Origin: Melioribacter roseus | GTDB taxonomy: Bacteria; Bacteroidota; Ignavibacteria; Ignavibacteriales; Melioribacteraceae | Direction: 5' to 3' | Length of the DNA stretch: 64,000 bases | Assembly (NCBI GenBank): GCA_020724265.1 | Contig: DYHH01000015.1 | Location: 1-64,000, forward strand | Shown: positions 19,486 to 28,240 of the stretch, one piece after another | Position numbering within the stretch: the first letter of the stretch is position 1 | Layout: every line of letters begins with the position of its first letter | The notes under the pieces: generated by a model | Told to the model about the DNA's origin: nothing | The model's input: the letters and a program-made list of their open reading frames with translations, nothing else | Database searches by the model: none | Program-made: the position numbers and the translations under genes

Positions 19486-21621
19486 ATGCGAAATCTTATA
19501 AAAGGAAATTACGTTCCATTCGGTTCTCAATATTACAGAGCGCCTTCACCACATCGTGAGGATTGGGATCGTGATCTAAAAAGAATGTCCGAACTTGGTT
19601 TTAATACGGTAAAATATTGGATTCAATGGCGATGGAATAATCCAGCCGAAGGTGAATATAATTTTGATGACATCAATGAATTAATGGACTTAGCGCAAAA
19701 GTATAACTTAAAAGTTATGCTCAATACAATTTTTGATGTTGCACCGGCATGGATTTATGAAAAATATCCCGATGCATCAATGGTAACTTTAAGCGGAAGA
19801 AAAATAGGTCCGCAGTCACAACCGCATCGTCAAATCGGTGGACTCGGTTACTGTTTTAATCACGATGGTGTAAGCAAACACTTTTTCGATTTTTTGGCAG
19901 CAGCAGTTGAGAGATATAAGGACCATCCTGCTCTTGAAATATGGAACGTTGGCAGTGAACCGGAATTAACAAGCAGCATGGCAGAGATGCGAGATTATGC
20001 AAACGACTTAAACAAAATGGGAGATATGCTCTGCTTCTGTGATAACTGTAAAACTAAATTCAAAAAATGGTTAAGCACAAAGTATGATTCAATCGAACAA
20101 TTAAACATAAGCTGGAATAGAAATTACAAATCATTTGAACTAGCTGAAATACCATTAACAAGAAATACGTTCAACGATATGATCGATTGGCGCATGTTCT
20201 TTGTTCATACACTTGGTGAAAATGTTAAAAAGAGATTTGAAGTTGCAAAAGAAATTGACCAAGGGAAACATCCTTTAATGTGTCATCACGTTTTCATTCA
20301 AGGTTTCCCTGTAACATCAACTGCGAGTGATCCTTGGAATGTAGGGCAATACGGTGACTTGCACGGTTTTACACAAATGGATGACGCTGCAATGATTGAT
20401 ATTCTTCGTTCATGTGCAAGAGGCAAACCTGTTATATCTGCAGAGATGTTGATGCTTCCAGGCTACACACTTAATTTGCCGGATCTAATTGATGCAGATG
20501 ATATTAAGAAATTCATTTTTAGTGGAGTTGCCGGTAATCAAAAAGGATTCATCTTTTGGCAATATCGTCCAGAAATTCTTGGAAGAGAAGCTCCGACTTG
20601 GGGATTATCTTATCTCGACGGTGACGACACTTCTTATTTAAAAGCTTATGCCGAAGTCGGAAAAGTCTTAAATAAAAATGTTGATTTAGTGATGGACGGC
20701 GAACCGGAAAAAGCTGAAGTGGCGATTATGTATAATCCCGAAAACCAAGTGTTTGCTTGGGCTTCAACCGGCAAAGAAGGAAGTGCAACTGATTCAATAT
20801 TAGGAATTCACAAAGCACTATATGAAAGAAATATTACAAGTGACTTTTTACATCCGAAAGATTTTGCCAAAGGCGAACTCGATAACTATAAAATTCTCGT
20901 TCTTGCTTTCCCTTATTTAATAAACAAAAAGATTGCTGAACAAATTAAATCTTGGGTTGAAAAAGGCGGAGTTATTTTAAGCGAAAGCTATACTGCCGGA
21001 TGGAATAAAGAAGGTGGACATCACGAAAAAACAGTTCCCGGCTACGGTCTTCACGAAGTTTTTGGAATCAAACAGCGCGATGTTGAACCAGCCGATGAAA
21101 ACAACGAAGTCGAAATTGAATTAACAGTCGATTTACCGTTACTCAAAAAAGGTGCAAAAGTAATCGGAAGTTTTGTTAAAGAAACTTTTGAACTCAGTGG
21201 TGCCGAAGCATTAGCAAAATTTGAGGATGGTAAAGCGGCAATCACAATTGCGAATTATGGTAAAGGTAAAGCGATACAAATCGGTTCATATACCGGAATG
21301 AATTATCATAGAAAAGGCATTGACGAAATCGGAAGACTTATCCCGTCGTTAATTGAACATGCAACAGAACTCAATAAACCGAAAGTAAAAGATGATGTGA
21401 AAGTAAGGGTAGACACATTAAAAGACGGTCAGAGTCTGATGCTTATTCTTCAAAACAAAGAAGAAATAGAAGTCAAAAGTGAAGTTACATTCAACTATGA
21501 TAAAGATGTTGAGGTAACTGAGCAGTTCACCGGTGAAAAACTACAGCTAAATAAAACAGATAACGGCGTTTCGTGTAAGTTCAGTTTGAAAGCTAAGGAG
21601 GTTAAGGTTTACTGTGGGTAA
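19486..21621 (+). CDS. GH42-family beta-galactosidase-like enzyme
   Basis: A 711-residue cytoplasmic glycosidase (no signal peptide) with GH42 architecture. The N-terminal barrel has MSELGFNTVKYWIQWRWNNP. The acid/base region WNVGSEPEL lies near residue 155, where GH42 usually reads W-x-x-x-NE. The CFCDNCKTKFKKW cluster matches the family's zinc-cysteine motif. The nucleophile candidate is the Glu of PVISAEMLML (about residue 322). A Rossmann-like trimerisation domain (about 400-630) and a small C-terminal beta domain follow. The acid/base Asn is replaced by Ser (GSEPE instead of xNE), which is unusual and may mark a different substrate. It overlaps the next gene by eight bases. Confidence 0.85.
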   Translation: MRNLIKGNYVPFGSQYYRAPSPHREDWDRDLKRMSELGFNTVKYWIQWRWNNPAEGEYNFDDINELMDLAQKYNLKVMLNTIFDVAPAWIYEKYPDASMVTLSGRKIGPQSQPHRQIGGLGYCFNHDGVSKHFFDFLAAAVERYKDHPALEIWNVGSEPELTSSMAEMRDYANDLNKMGDMLCFCDNCKTKFKKWLSTKYDSIEQLNISWNRNYKSFELAEIPLTRNTFNDMIDWRMFFVHTLGENVKKRFEVAKEIDQGKHPLMCHHVFIQGFPVTSTASDPWNVGQYGDLHGFTQMDDAAMIDILRSCARGKPVISAEMLMLPGYTLNLPDLIDADDIKKFIFSGVAGNQKGFIFWQYRPEILGREAPTWGLSYLDGDDTSYLKAYAEVGKVLNKNVDLVMDGEPEKAEVAIMYNPENQVFAWASTGKEGSATDSILGIHKALYERNITSDFLHPKDFAKGELDNYKILVLAFPYLINKKIAEQIKSWVEKGGVILSESYTAGWNKEGGHHEKTVPGYGLHEVFGIKQRDVEPADENNEVEIELTVDLPLLKKGAKVIGSFVKETFELSGAEALAKFEDGKAAITIANYGKGKAIQIGSYTGMNYHRKGIDEIGRLIPSLIEHATELNKPKVKDDVKVRVDTLKDGQSLMLILQNKEEIEVKSEVTFNYDKDVEVTEQFTGEKLQLNKTDNGVSCKFSLKAKEVKVYCG

Positions 21622-22891
21622 ATTCTCGCTTCCTTCTTATAACTGGACTGGCAACGTCAAGCGTAATTTTATTTTAAATGTATTTGATGGAGCAATATTT
21701 GCATTTGCCATGAACTTTGTTGCACTAAATACCGTGATCCCTGTCTACGTAAAAAAAATCGGTGGTACAAATTTAGCCGTCGGTTTAATTCCGGTACTTT
21801 GGGCAATTGGGTTCCATTTACCACAGATCTTTACAGCAAATTTTGTTCGCAAAAGATCTAATAAGAAAAAGATTATGATGGTTACTGCATTAGCTCAAAG
21901 ATTACCTTGGTTCTTGTTAGCACTATTAAGTTATTTTGTTATAGATAAAGTAGATACAAATTTAGGGTTAGTAATATTCTTTGGTGGATTCCTAATCGCT
22001 GCTTTAGGCGGCGGAATGAATTTACCTGCTTGGTTTGATTTGCTTACAAAAATTACTCCGACTCATATACGTGGTAGGTTGTTTGCATTCCGGGTCACTC
22101 TTGGTGCTGTGATGGGTATCTTCGCCGGGTACACTGCAAAACAAGTTCTTGATAATGTTCAGTACCCGGCTAATTTTTCCCTGTTATTCGCCGTAGCGTT
22201 TTCTATTATGATGATCTCATATCTCTTCCTTTCGTTTCTCAAGGAAGAAAAAATTAACTCGGCCGCAAATGCAATTCATTGGAAAGAGTTTTTACAAAGT
22301 TTACCAAACATTCTAAAAACTCAGAAAAATTATAAAAATTTTCTTATTGCGGATATATTAATGATTCTAGCCGGAATGGCAAACGCATTCTATACGGTTT
22401 ATGCTTTTGAAAAGTTTAATCTAACAGCCGGTTATGCCGGAGATTTTACAATTGTGATGATGAGTGCTACAATATTTGCAAGTATGTTTTTTGGTTATTT
22501 ATCGGATAAATACGGACACAGATTAAATTTATTTTTTGGGGCTGTATTTACCGTTATTGCATGTATTCTTGCTCTAACCACCCAGACTCTTTTTCTGTAT
22601 TACTCCGTATTTGTTTTTTCTGCCATGACAATTGCTCTAATCCAAGTTTCTCGAATAACAATTATTGCAGAGTTATCGCCATCTGAAGAAACATCAACTT
22701 ATGTAGCGTTGACACATGTCATTACTGTACCGTTTGTTCTATCCGGAATTTTCGCAGGATGGCTTGCAGATTTGTTCGGATACATTCCTGTTTTCGTATT
22801 AGCCGGATTCTTTGCCGCACTTTCTGCTTATTGGTTCTTGTTTATTATGAAAGAACCACGATTTCATCAAACAACTAATTTGAGTCAATAA
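21614..22891 (+). CDS. Major facilitator superfamily transporter
   Basis: A 425-residue integral membrane protein with about 12 hydrophobic segments and an MFS layout, including a loop 8-9 motif FFGYLSDKYGHRL. It starts at GTG 21614 inside the GH42 gene, with AAGGAGG at 21595-21601. Its stop overlaps the ATG of the first GH10 gene by one base (22891), so translation of GH42, transporter and GH10 is probably coupled. A role in importing an oligosaccharide released by the periplasmic GH10 enzymes is inferred from position. It is the only complete carbohydrate carrier in the cluster, since the ABC system lacks permease genes. Confidence 0.88.
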   Translation: MGKFSLPSYNWTGNVKRNFILNVFDGAIFAFAMNFVALNTVIPVYVKKIGGTNLAVGLIPVLWAIGFHLPQIFTANFVRKRSNKKKIMMVTALAQRLPWFLLALLSYFVIDKVDTNLGLVIFFGGFLIAALGGGMNLPAWFDLLTKITPTHIRGRLFAFRVTLGAVMGIFAGYTAKQVLDNVQYPANFSLLFAVAFSIMMISYLFLSFLKEEKINSAANAIHWKEFLQSLPNILKTQKNYKNFLIADILMILAGMANAFYTVYAFEKFNLTAGYAGDFTIVMMSATIFASMFFGYLSDKYGHRLNLFFGAVFTVIACILALTTQTLFLYYSVFVFSAMTIALIQVSRITIIAELSPSEETSTYVALTHVITVPFVLSGIFAGWLADLFGYIPVFVLAGFFAALSAYWFLFIMKEPRFHQTTNLSQ

Positions 22892-24558
22892 TGAATAGAA
22901 GAAAATTCATTAAAAATACTTTGATCGGAAGTGTCGGAACAATTGCAGCGACAAACGCAATTTTATCGGCACCGACAATTTTAACTTCTTCTCGTGTTGC
23001 TAAAAGTACGCTTGGTGGAGAACTCATTTTTAAACCGATATTTGTTCAAAAAGGAATGGGTCCGCATTTATATGATTTAGTTTGGGCTACAGATAAAGAT
23101 TGGGATACTTTTTATACAAACATCAAGCTTGGTTCGGATGGAATTAAAATCTCTGATTCTAAAGGAAAACAAAAATTCGGAATCAACGCAAGATGGAATG
23201 TGGAAGGATTTGGTTACACAAACATCACGGCTGATAACGGTGGTGAATTTTATGAGCTTCCTCCCGAAGGGAAATCACAAGAGTTTATTCTGCAATACGA
23301 ATTTGCAAAAAGTCGCGTTGAAAGAAACGAAAGAAGAATAAAACTTCACTCGATGAATGGATGGCAGCCATCAACAGAATCTGCCGGATTACATGCATTC
23401 TCCCAAACTCTTTTTGAAGACGCGACTAAGTTTAAAAGCGATAAAGAAAAATGTGCGGAGCTCTCACAAAAAAGTTTGATGTATGCATTATGGGCTTCCG
23501 AAAAAATTGAACTTGATAAAGCCAATTATGAAATCGCAAGAATAGGTAAAAGGAATGATTTCTTTATCGGTTGTGATGCAAGAGCATTTTATCAAATGGA
23601 TCAAGATATATTTTTGGAAAACTTTGTTCCGTTATTCAATTACGCAAACATAACCTTCGTTCCGCAAAGTAATAATGCAATCAACCGCGACTTTGAGCCA
23701 CAAAGAGGTAAACACAATTTTGCAATCCGTGAACATTTAATTGATACTCTTGCCGAACACGGAATAAAATCACAAGGAAGATTACTGTATTGGTTCCACA
23801 ATTGCTGTATGCCTGATTGGATGAAAGGGATGAAGTATGACGAGCTTCTCAAATATGTTAATGAAAACACAAGAAAAGTTACCAAGCATTACGGAGATAA
23901 AATGTACGCTTGGGAAATGGTTAATGAACTTCACGATTGGGCTAATGAATTTCATCTTGATCACAAACAAATCAATGAGTTAACCGGGATTATAACCAAT
24001 GCCGCGAAAGAAACCGTTCCAAGGGTTAAAAGAACAATAAACAGTTGCTGTCCTTTTGCAGAGTATGTTGGAATGAAAAGTTACTCCGGTTCTCCTGCTT
24101 CACATCCGCAGAGAACTCCGGTGCAATTTACAAGAGATATTTTAGATGCCGGAATCGACATCGATATAATAGAACAACAGATGTATTTCCCATACAGAGA
24201 TTTACAAGATACTATAATGTTAATTGAACGTTACGAGGAATTCGGTAAACCAATGCACATTTCCGAAATCGGTTGTCCCGGTGGACCGACTGAATACTCG
24301 GTAAAAATGACAAATGAACCTTTCCCGCCGGAAGAACCGTATTTATGGCATCATCACTGGGATGAAGAAACACAGGGTGATTGGATTGAACAGATTTATA
24401 CATTGATCTACAGTAAGCCGTACATCAAAGCCGGCAACTGGTTCGATTTTGTTGAACCGCATTCTTATATGCAGAACGGTGCTCTTTTAAAAAATATAAG
24501 TGGAGAAAAGAAAGCCTCGTATCATAGATTCAAAAAAGTAGTTGAGAGGTTTATCTGA
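22891..24558 (+). CDS. GH10 endo-xylanase-like paralogue 1 (Tat signal)
   Basis: A 555-residue GH10-type retaining glycosidase. The N terminus MNRRKFIKN plus a hydrophobic stretch ending LSAPTIL fits a twin-arginine signal, so periplasmic export in folded form is likely. About residues 40-215 form an extra domain, probably beta-rich, shared by all five paralogues. The barrel then shows GRLLYWFHNCCMPDW, HYGDKMYAWEMVNE with acid/base E346, and HISEIG with nucleophile candidate E459. Canonical GH10 has TELD at the last site, so this is a divergent subgroup. It overlaps the MFS gene by one base. The substrate is probably a beta-1,4-xylan or related glycan. Confidence 0.85.
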   Translation: MNRRKFIKNTLIGSVGTIAATNAILSAPTILTSSRVAKSTLGGELIFKPIFVQKGMGPHLYDLVWATDKDWDTFYTNIKLGSDGIKISDSKGKQKFGINARWNVEGFGYTNITADNGGEFYELPPEGKSQEFILQYEFAKSRVERNERRIKLHSMNGWQPSTESAGLHAFSQTLFEDATKFKSDKEKCAELSQKSLMYALWASEKIELDKANYEIARIGKRNDFFIGCDARAFYQMDQDIFLENFVPLFNYANITFVPQSNNAINRDFEPQRGKHNFAIREHLIDTLAEHGIKSQGRLLYWFHNCCMPDWMKGMKYDELLKYVNENTRKVTKHYGDKMYAWEMVNELHDWANEFHLDHKQINELTGIITNAAKETVPRVKRTINSCCPFAEYVGMKSYSGSPASHPQRTPVQFTRDILDAGIDIDIIEQQMYFPYRDLQDTIMLIERYEEFGKPMHISEIGCPGGPTEYSVKMTNEPFPPEEPYLWHHHWDEETQGDWIEQIYTLIYSKPYIKAGNWFDFVEPHSYMQNGALLKNISGEKKASYHRFKKVVERFI

Positions 24559-24568
24559 TAGTTGTAAT

Positions 24569-24690
24569 CAAAATGCAGTGGGACACAGAGAGCACTGAGA
24601 AGCACAGAGCACCACTGAGATTTAAAAAGCATTTTGATTGTTTTTCTCTGTGGTTCTTTGTGAAAACTCTGAGGTTCTCTGTGTAATTAG
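24569..24690. repeat. Intergenic repeat, CTCTGTGGTTCTCTGTG family (copy 1)
   Basis: GGACACAGAGAGCACTGAGA and following purine-rich copies on the left mirror TTTCTCTGTGGTTCTTTGTG and GAGGTTCTCTGTGTAA on the right, around AAAAAGCATTTTGATT. Related copies occur at 47911-47966 and 51781-51893. It separates GH10 paralogues 1 and 2. Confidence 0.82.
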
Positions 24691-24734
24691 TTTTAATATC
24701 CAAAAAGTCAATAACTTACTAAAGGAAAAATAAA

Positions 24735-26396
24735 ATGAGAAGACGAGATTTTCTGCGTAACACTATGATAACCGGTGTCGGTTTGTCTGTTGGTTCAACA
24801 ATTTTAGGGGCGCCCACTGTCCTTACACCAAAGCGCACCGATTACAACACAGAAAAAGGAAGACTGGTTTTTAAACCCGTGTTCGTGCAAAGAGGCAAAG
24901 GTCCGCATTTACTCGATTGGGCGTATGCTTCAGATCATAACTGGGATGCTTTTTATTCAAACATAACTGCAGATAACAAAGGTGTAGTTATAAGCAATAC
25001 AGAAGGAACTGAAAAATTCGGTATCGATGTACGCTGGCACGTAGAAAATTTTGGATACATTTTTATTACAGCCGATAACGGCGGAGAGTTTTATACTCTT
25101 CCCGAAAAAGGAAAAACCAAAGAACTCAATCTCAACTACGAATTGGCTAAGAGCAGAGTTTACAGAAACAAAAAACGCAAAGGAAATTTTGAACCCTCAA
25201 GAGAAGTTGCATCACTGCTTGATTTATCAGAAGAGCTTTTAGAGGATTCAAAAAAATCAATGAGCAATGAATACAAATTTTCGCAGCTTGCACAAAATTC
25301 TCTTTACTACGCAATGGTTGCCGGAGAAAAACTTGAATTAGAAAAAGCAAACTCTGTAATTTTTAAAACCGGTTATCGTCCCGATTTCTTTATTGGATGT
25401 GATGCACGCGGTTACTTGCAAATGGATCCCGATGTTTTCATGGAATTATTTACGGAAGCTTTCAACTATGCAACTATTACACATTATTTAATCAGTGAAA
25501 AATATCAGAACTTCGAAACTCACGAAGGTAAAAAGCAATTCAATTTAAGAACGGCACTCCACAAAGAATTAAGAAAGAAAGATATAACAGTTGAGGGAAG
25601 ACCGCTTTTCTGGTTTTATAACACAGTAACACCCGATTGGTTAAGAAATAAATCATATGATCAACTGTTAAAGTATGTTGAATCACATACAAAAGAGGTA
25701 GTAGGACATTATGGTGACGGAATGTATGCTTGGGAAGTTGTGAACGAAGCACATGACTGGGCAAATGAATTGCAATTAACTCCTGAACAAATTGTTGAAG
25801 TAACAAAACTTGCTTGTGATGTCGCGAAAGATACAGCGCCTAATGTTCATCGATTGATAAATAACTGCTGCCCGTTTGCTGAATATGTTCAACTTAAAAA
25901 GTGGGGCGAACTCGATGCAAAATATCCGCAGAGAACACCTGTTAAATTTATGAAAGACTTAGTTGATGCAGGAGTCGATTTCACAATAACCGGTCAACAA
26001 ATGTATTTCCCTTATCGTGATCTTCAAGACACAATTATTTTAATTGAAAGACATGAGCAATTCGGAAGACCAGTTCAATTAACAGAAGTCGGCGCTTCTT
26101 CAGGTCCAACAAAAGCTTCAATTAATGACGGCAGACTCGGTTTACCCAACGAACCATATATATGGCATCGTAATTGGGATCAAGATTTACAAGCTGAATG
26201 GCTTGAAGGATTATATACTTTAGCTTACAGTAAACCTTGGATTGAAGCAGTTAACTGGTATGATTTTGTTGATCCATATTCATGGATAAAAGAAGGTGGT
26301 TTACTTGAATCACCAAATGGAGAAAAGAAAGAATCATATAACAGAATTATTGAGTTACAAAAAAGATGGAAATCACTTGGAACTAAACAAGGATAA
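24735..26396 (+). CDS. GH10 endo-xylanase-like paralogue 2 (Tat signal)
   Basis: A 553-residue paralogue with the same layout as its neighbours. MRRRDFLRN and a hydrophobic region ending LGAPTVL form a twin-arginine signal. The shared N-terminal domain holds the conserved FKPVFVQRGKGPHLLDW segment. The GH10 barrel has GRPLFWFYNTVTPDW, WEVVNEAHDWANE with acid/base E338, and QLTEVGASSGPT with nucleophile candidate E451. AAAGGAAAA precedes the start. It ends two bases before paralogue 3, so these two are probably translated from one message. No T9SS tail is present, so the enzyme should remain periplasmic. Confidence 0.86.
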   Translation: MRRRDFLRNTMITGVGLSVGSTILGAPTVLTPKRTDYNTEKGRLVFKPVFVQRGKGPHLLDWAYASDHNWDAFYSNITADNKGVVISNTEGTEKFGIDVRWHVENFGYIFITADNGGEFYTLPEKGKTKELNLNYELAKSRVYRNKKRKGNFEPSREVASLLDLSEELLEDSKKSMSNEYKFSQLAQNSLYYAMVAGEKLELEKANSVIFKTGYRPDFFIGCDARGYLQMDPDVFMELFTEAFNYATITHYLISEKYQNFETHEGKKQFNLRTALHKELRKKDITVEGRPLFWFYNTVTPDWLRNKSYDQLLKYVESHTKEVVGHYGDGMYAWEVVNEAHDWANELQLTPEQIVEVTKLACDVAKDTAPNVHRLINNCCPFAEYVQLKKWGELDAKYPQRTPVKFMKDLVDAGVDFTITGQQMYFPYRDLQDTIILIERHEQFGRPVQLTEVGASSGPTKASINDGRLGLPNEPYIWHRNWDQDLQAEWLEGLYTLAYSKPWIEAVNWYDFVDPYSWIKEGGLLESPNGEKKESYNRIIELQKRWKSLGTKQG

Positions 26397-26398
26397 AA

Positions 26399-28102
26399 AT
26401 GAGGCGAAGAGATTTTATACGTAATTCCACGCTAGTTGGTGTTGGAGGTTTGGTTGCTGCTAATTCATTATTTAGTGCGCCGACAATTTTAACGAAACCA
26501 CGTGTGCCAAAATCGATTGAGCAAGGAACACTAGTTTTTAAACCTTACATTGTTCAAAATGGAAGCGGTCCGCATTATGGAATGGTTAATTCATTTGAAT
26601 CATTGACAGAAAAAGATTGGGCATTCCCGCAATGGGCTTTTGCGAGTGATGAAAATTGGGATGCTTTCTTCTCAAATATATTTGCTTATCCCGATGGAGT
26701 AAAAATCTCAAACTCAGAAGGACGAGATAAAATTGGAATAAATGTTCGATGGAACGTTGAAGGTTTCGGATTCATTTATATGACTGCTGACAATGGCGGT
26801 GAGTTTTATGAATTTCCTTCGATCGGAAATGAAAAGCAGTACAATCTAAATTTTGAGTTAGCGAAATCTCGTCTCGTTAAGAACCGTGAACGTTACAATC
26901 AATTTATGAAAGAAGGTTACTTACCGGAAAAAGATGTAAAAGCTTATCTCGATCTAAGCGAAGAGTATTTTCACGATGCACAAAGAGTTAGTGCAGACGA
27001 ATGGAAGCGAGCACAGCTTTCGCAGAAATCGCTTTACTATTCAATGTGGGGCGGAGAAATGCTCGAGCTTGATAAAGCAAGAAAAGATATTGTGCTTCGA
27101 GGACAGCGTCCCGATTTCTTTATAGGTTGCGATACTAAAGGTTATCCGCATATGGATAAAGATTATTTCCTAGATATGTTCAGTGATATTTTCAACTATG
27201 CAACAATAACACATTACTTGCCACGCTTTGAAAAAGAAGAAGGCAAATACACTTATCTTGACAGAGACGAACAGTTTCGTGAATTAAGAAAACGCGGAGT
27301 TACTGTTGAAGGAAGACCAATATTTTGGTCGGCAGACTGCTGTATGCCTGATTGGATAATGAAGAAAAGTTATCCCGAACTTTTGAAATATTTAGAAAGA
27401 CACACTCGCGAAGTTGTCAGTCATTACGGCGACGAAATGTACGCTTGGGAAATAATCAACGAAGCACACGACCCGGGTAACCCATTAAAATTAACTCCCG
27501 ATCAAATGGTAGAAATTGCAAAACTTATCGCGGATGTAGCAAAGGATACAAATCCCAAAGTTCATCGATTAATAAACAACTGTTGTATCCAAGCTGATTA
27601 TGTTCAGTTGATGGATTGGAGCACTGTTCCTGAACAATATGATATAATTACTCCGCACAGATTTATAAAAATGTGTCACGAAGCCGGAGTTGATTTTGAT
27701 ATAACCGGACAGCAGTTGTATTTCCAATATACTAATCGCGACTTAGCCGATAACATTAGAATGACCGAAAGATTGAAAAAGTATGGAAGACCTGTGCAGA
27801 TTACTGAGATTGGTACAACTGCAGGACCGACAAAAGAATCAATTATGTCCGGCGAGGTTGGTTTACCGGAACTTCCTTATCCGTGGCATCGTCATTGGGA
27901 TGATGAACTTCAAGCAGATTGGATGGAACAGATTTACACAATCTTTTATGCTAAAGATTGGGTTGAAGCAATTAATTGGTACGATTTTGTTGATCCGTAT
28001 TCATTTATAGATAACGGCGGATTTTTGAAATCGCCCCAAGGTCCGGCAAGACCAATCTATGAAAGATTAAAAAATATGCAGAAGTATTGGAAGTCGTTGT
28101 AG
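26399..28102 (+). CDS. GH10 endo-xylanase-like paralogue 3 (Tat signal)
   Basis: A 567-residue paralogue, the longest of the five because of a ~20-residue insertion in the N-terminal domain (MVNSFESLTEKDWAFPQW region). MRRRDFIRN begins a twin-arginine signal ending FSAPTIL. The barrel has GRPIFWSADCCMPDW, WEIINEAHDPGNP with acid/base E355, and QITEIGTTAGPT with nucleophile candidate E470. The Trp-Ala pair found after AHD in the other copies is changed to Pro-Gly here, which may alter a substrate subsite. It is followed by a 138-base gap filled with short palindromes and then by the signal-less paralogue 4. Confidence 0.86.
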   Translation: MRRRDFIRNSTLVGVGGLVAANSLFSAPTILTKPRVPKSIEQGTLVFKPYIVQNGSGPHYGMVNSFESLTEKDWAFPQWAFASDENWDAFFSNIFAYPDGVKISNSEGRDKIGINVRWNVEGFGFIYMTADNGGEFYEFPSIGNEKQYNLNFELAKSRLVKNRERYNQFMKEGYLPEKDVKAYLDLSEEYFHDAQRVSADEWKRAQLSQKSLYYSMWGGEMLELDKARKDIVLRGQRPDFFIGCDTKGYPHMDKDYFLDMFSDIFNYATITHYLPRFEKEEGKYTYLDRDEQFRELRKRGVTVEGRPIFWSADCCMPDWIMKKSYPELLKYLERHTREVVSHYGDEMYAWEIINEAHDPGNPLKLTPDQMVEIAKLIADVAKDTNPKVHRLINNCCIQADYVQLMDWSTVPEQYDIITPHRFIKMCHEAGVDFDITGQQLYFQYTNRDLADNIRMTERLKKYGRPVQITEIGTTAGPTKESIMSGEVGLPELPYPWHRHWDDELQADWMEQIYTIFYAKDWVEAINWYDFVDPYSFIDNGGFLKSPQGPARPIYERLKNMQKYWKSL

Positions 28103-28109
28103 AATTAAA

Positions 28110-28214
28110 AACCGTTAAAACGGTTATTTTCATCGGTGTTATTTCAGTCAGTAACCAACGACTTAAGTCGTTGGTTAATAAAAAGTTAATAGCGAACTAA
28201 CCGTTTCAACGGTT
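28110..28214. repeat. Cluster of three short perfect palindromes
   Basis: AACCGTTAAAACGGTT at 28110-28125, a 24-base perfect palindrome with arms AACCAACGACTT / AAGTCGTTGGTT at 28153-28176, and AACCGTTTCAACGGTT at 28199-28214. All three lie between GH10 paralogues 3 and 4, immediately upstream of the only GH10 copy without a signal peptide. Confidence 0.85.
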
Positions 28215-28240
28215 TTACAAAACGAAGGAAGAAAGTTGTT

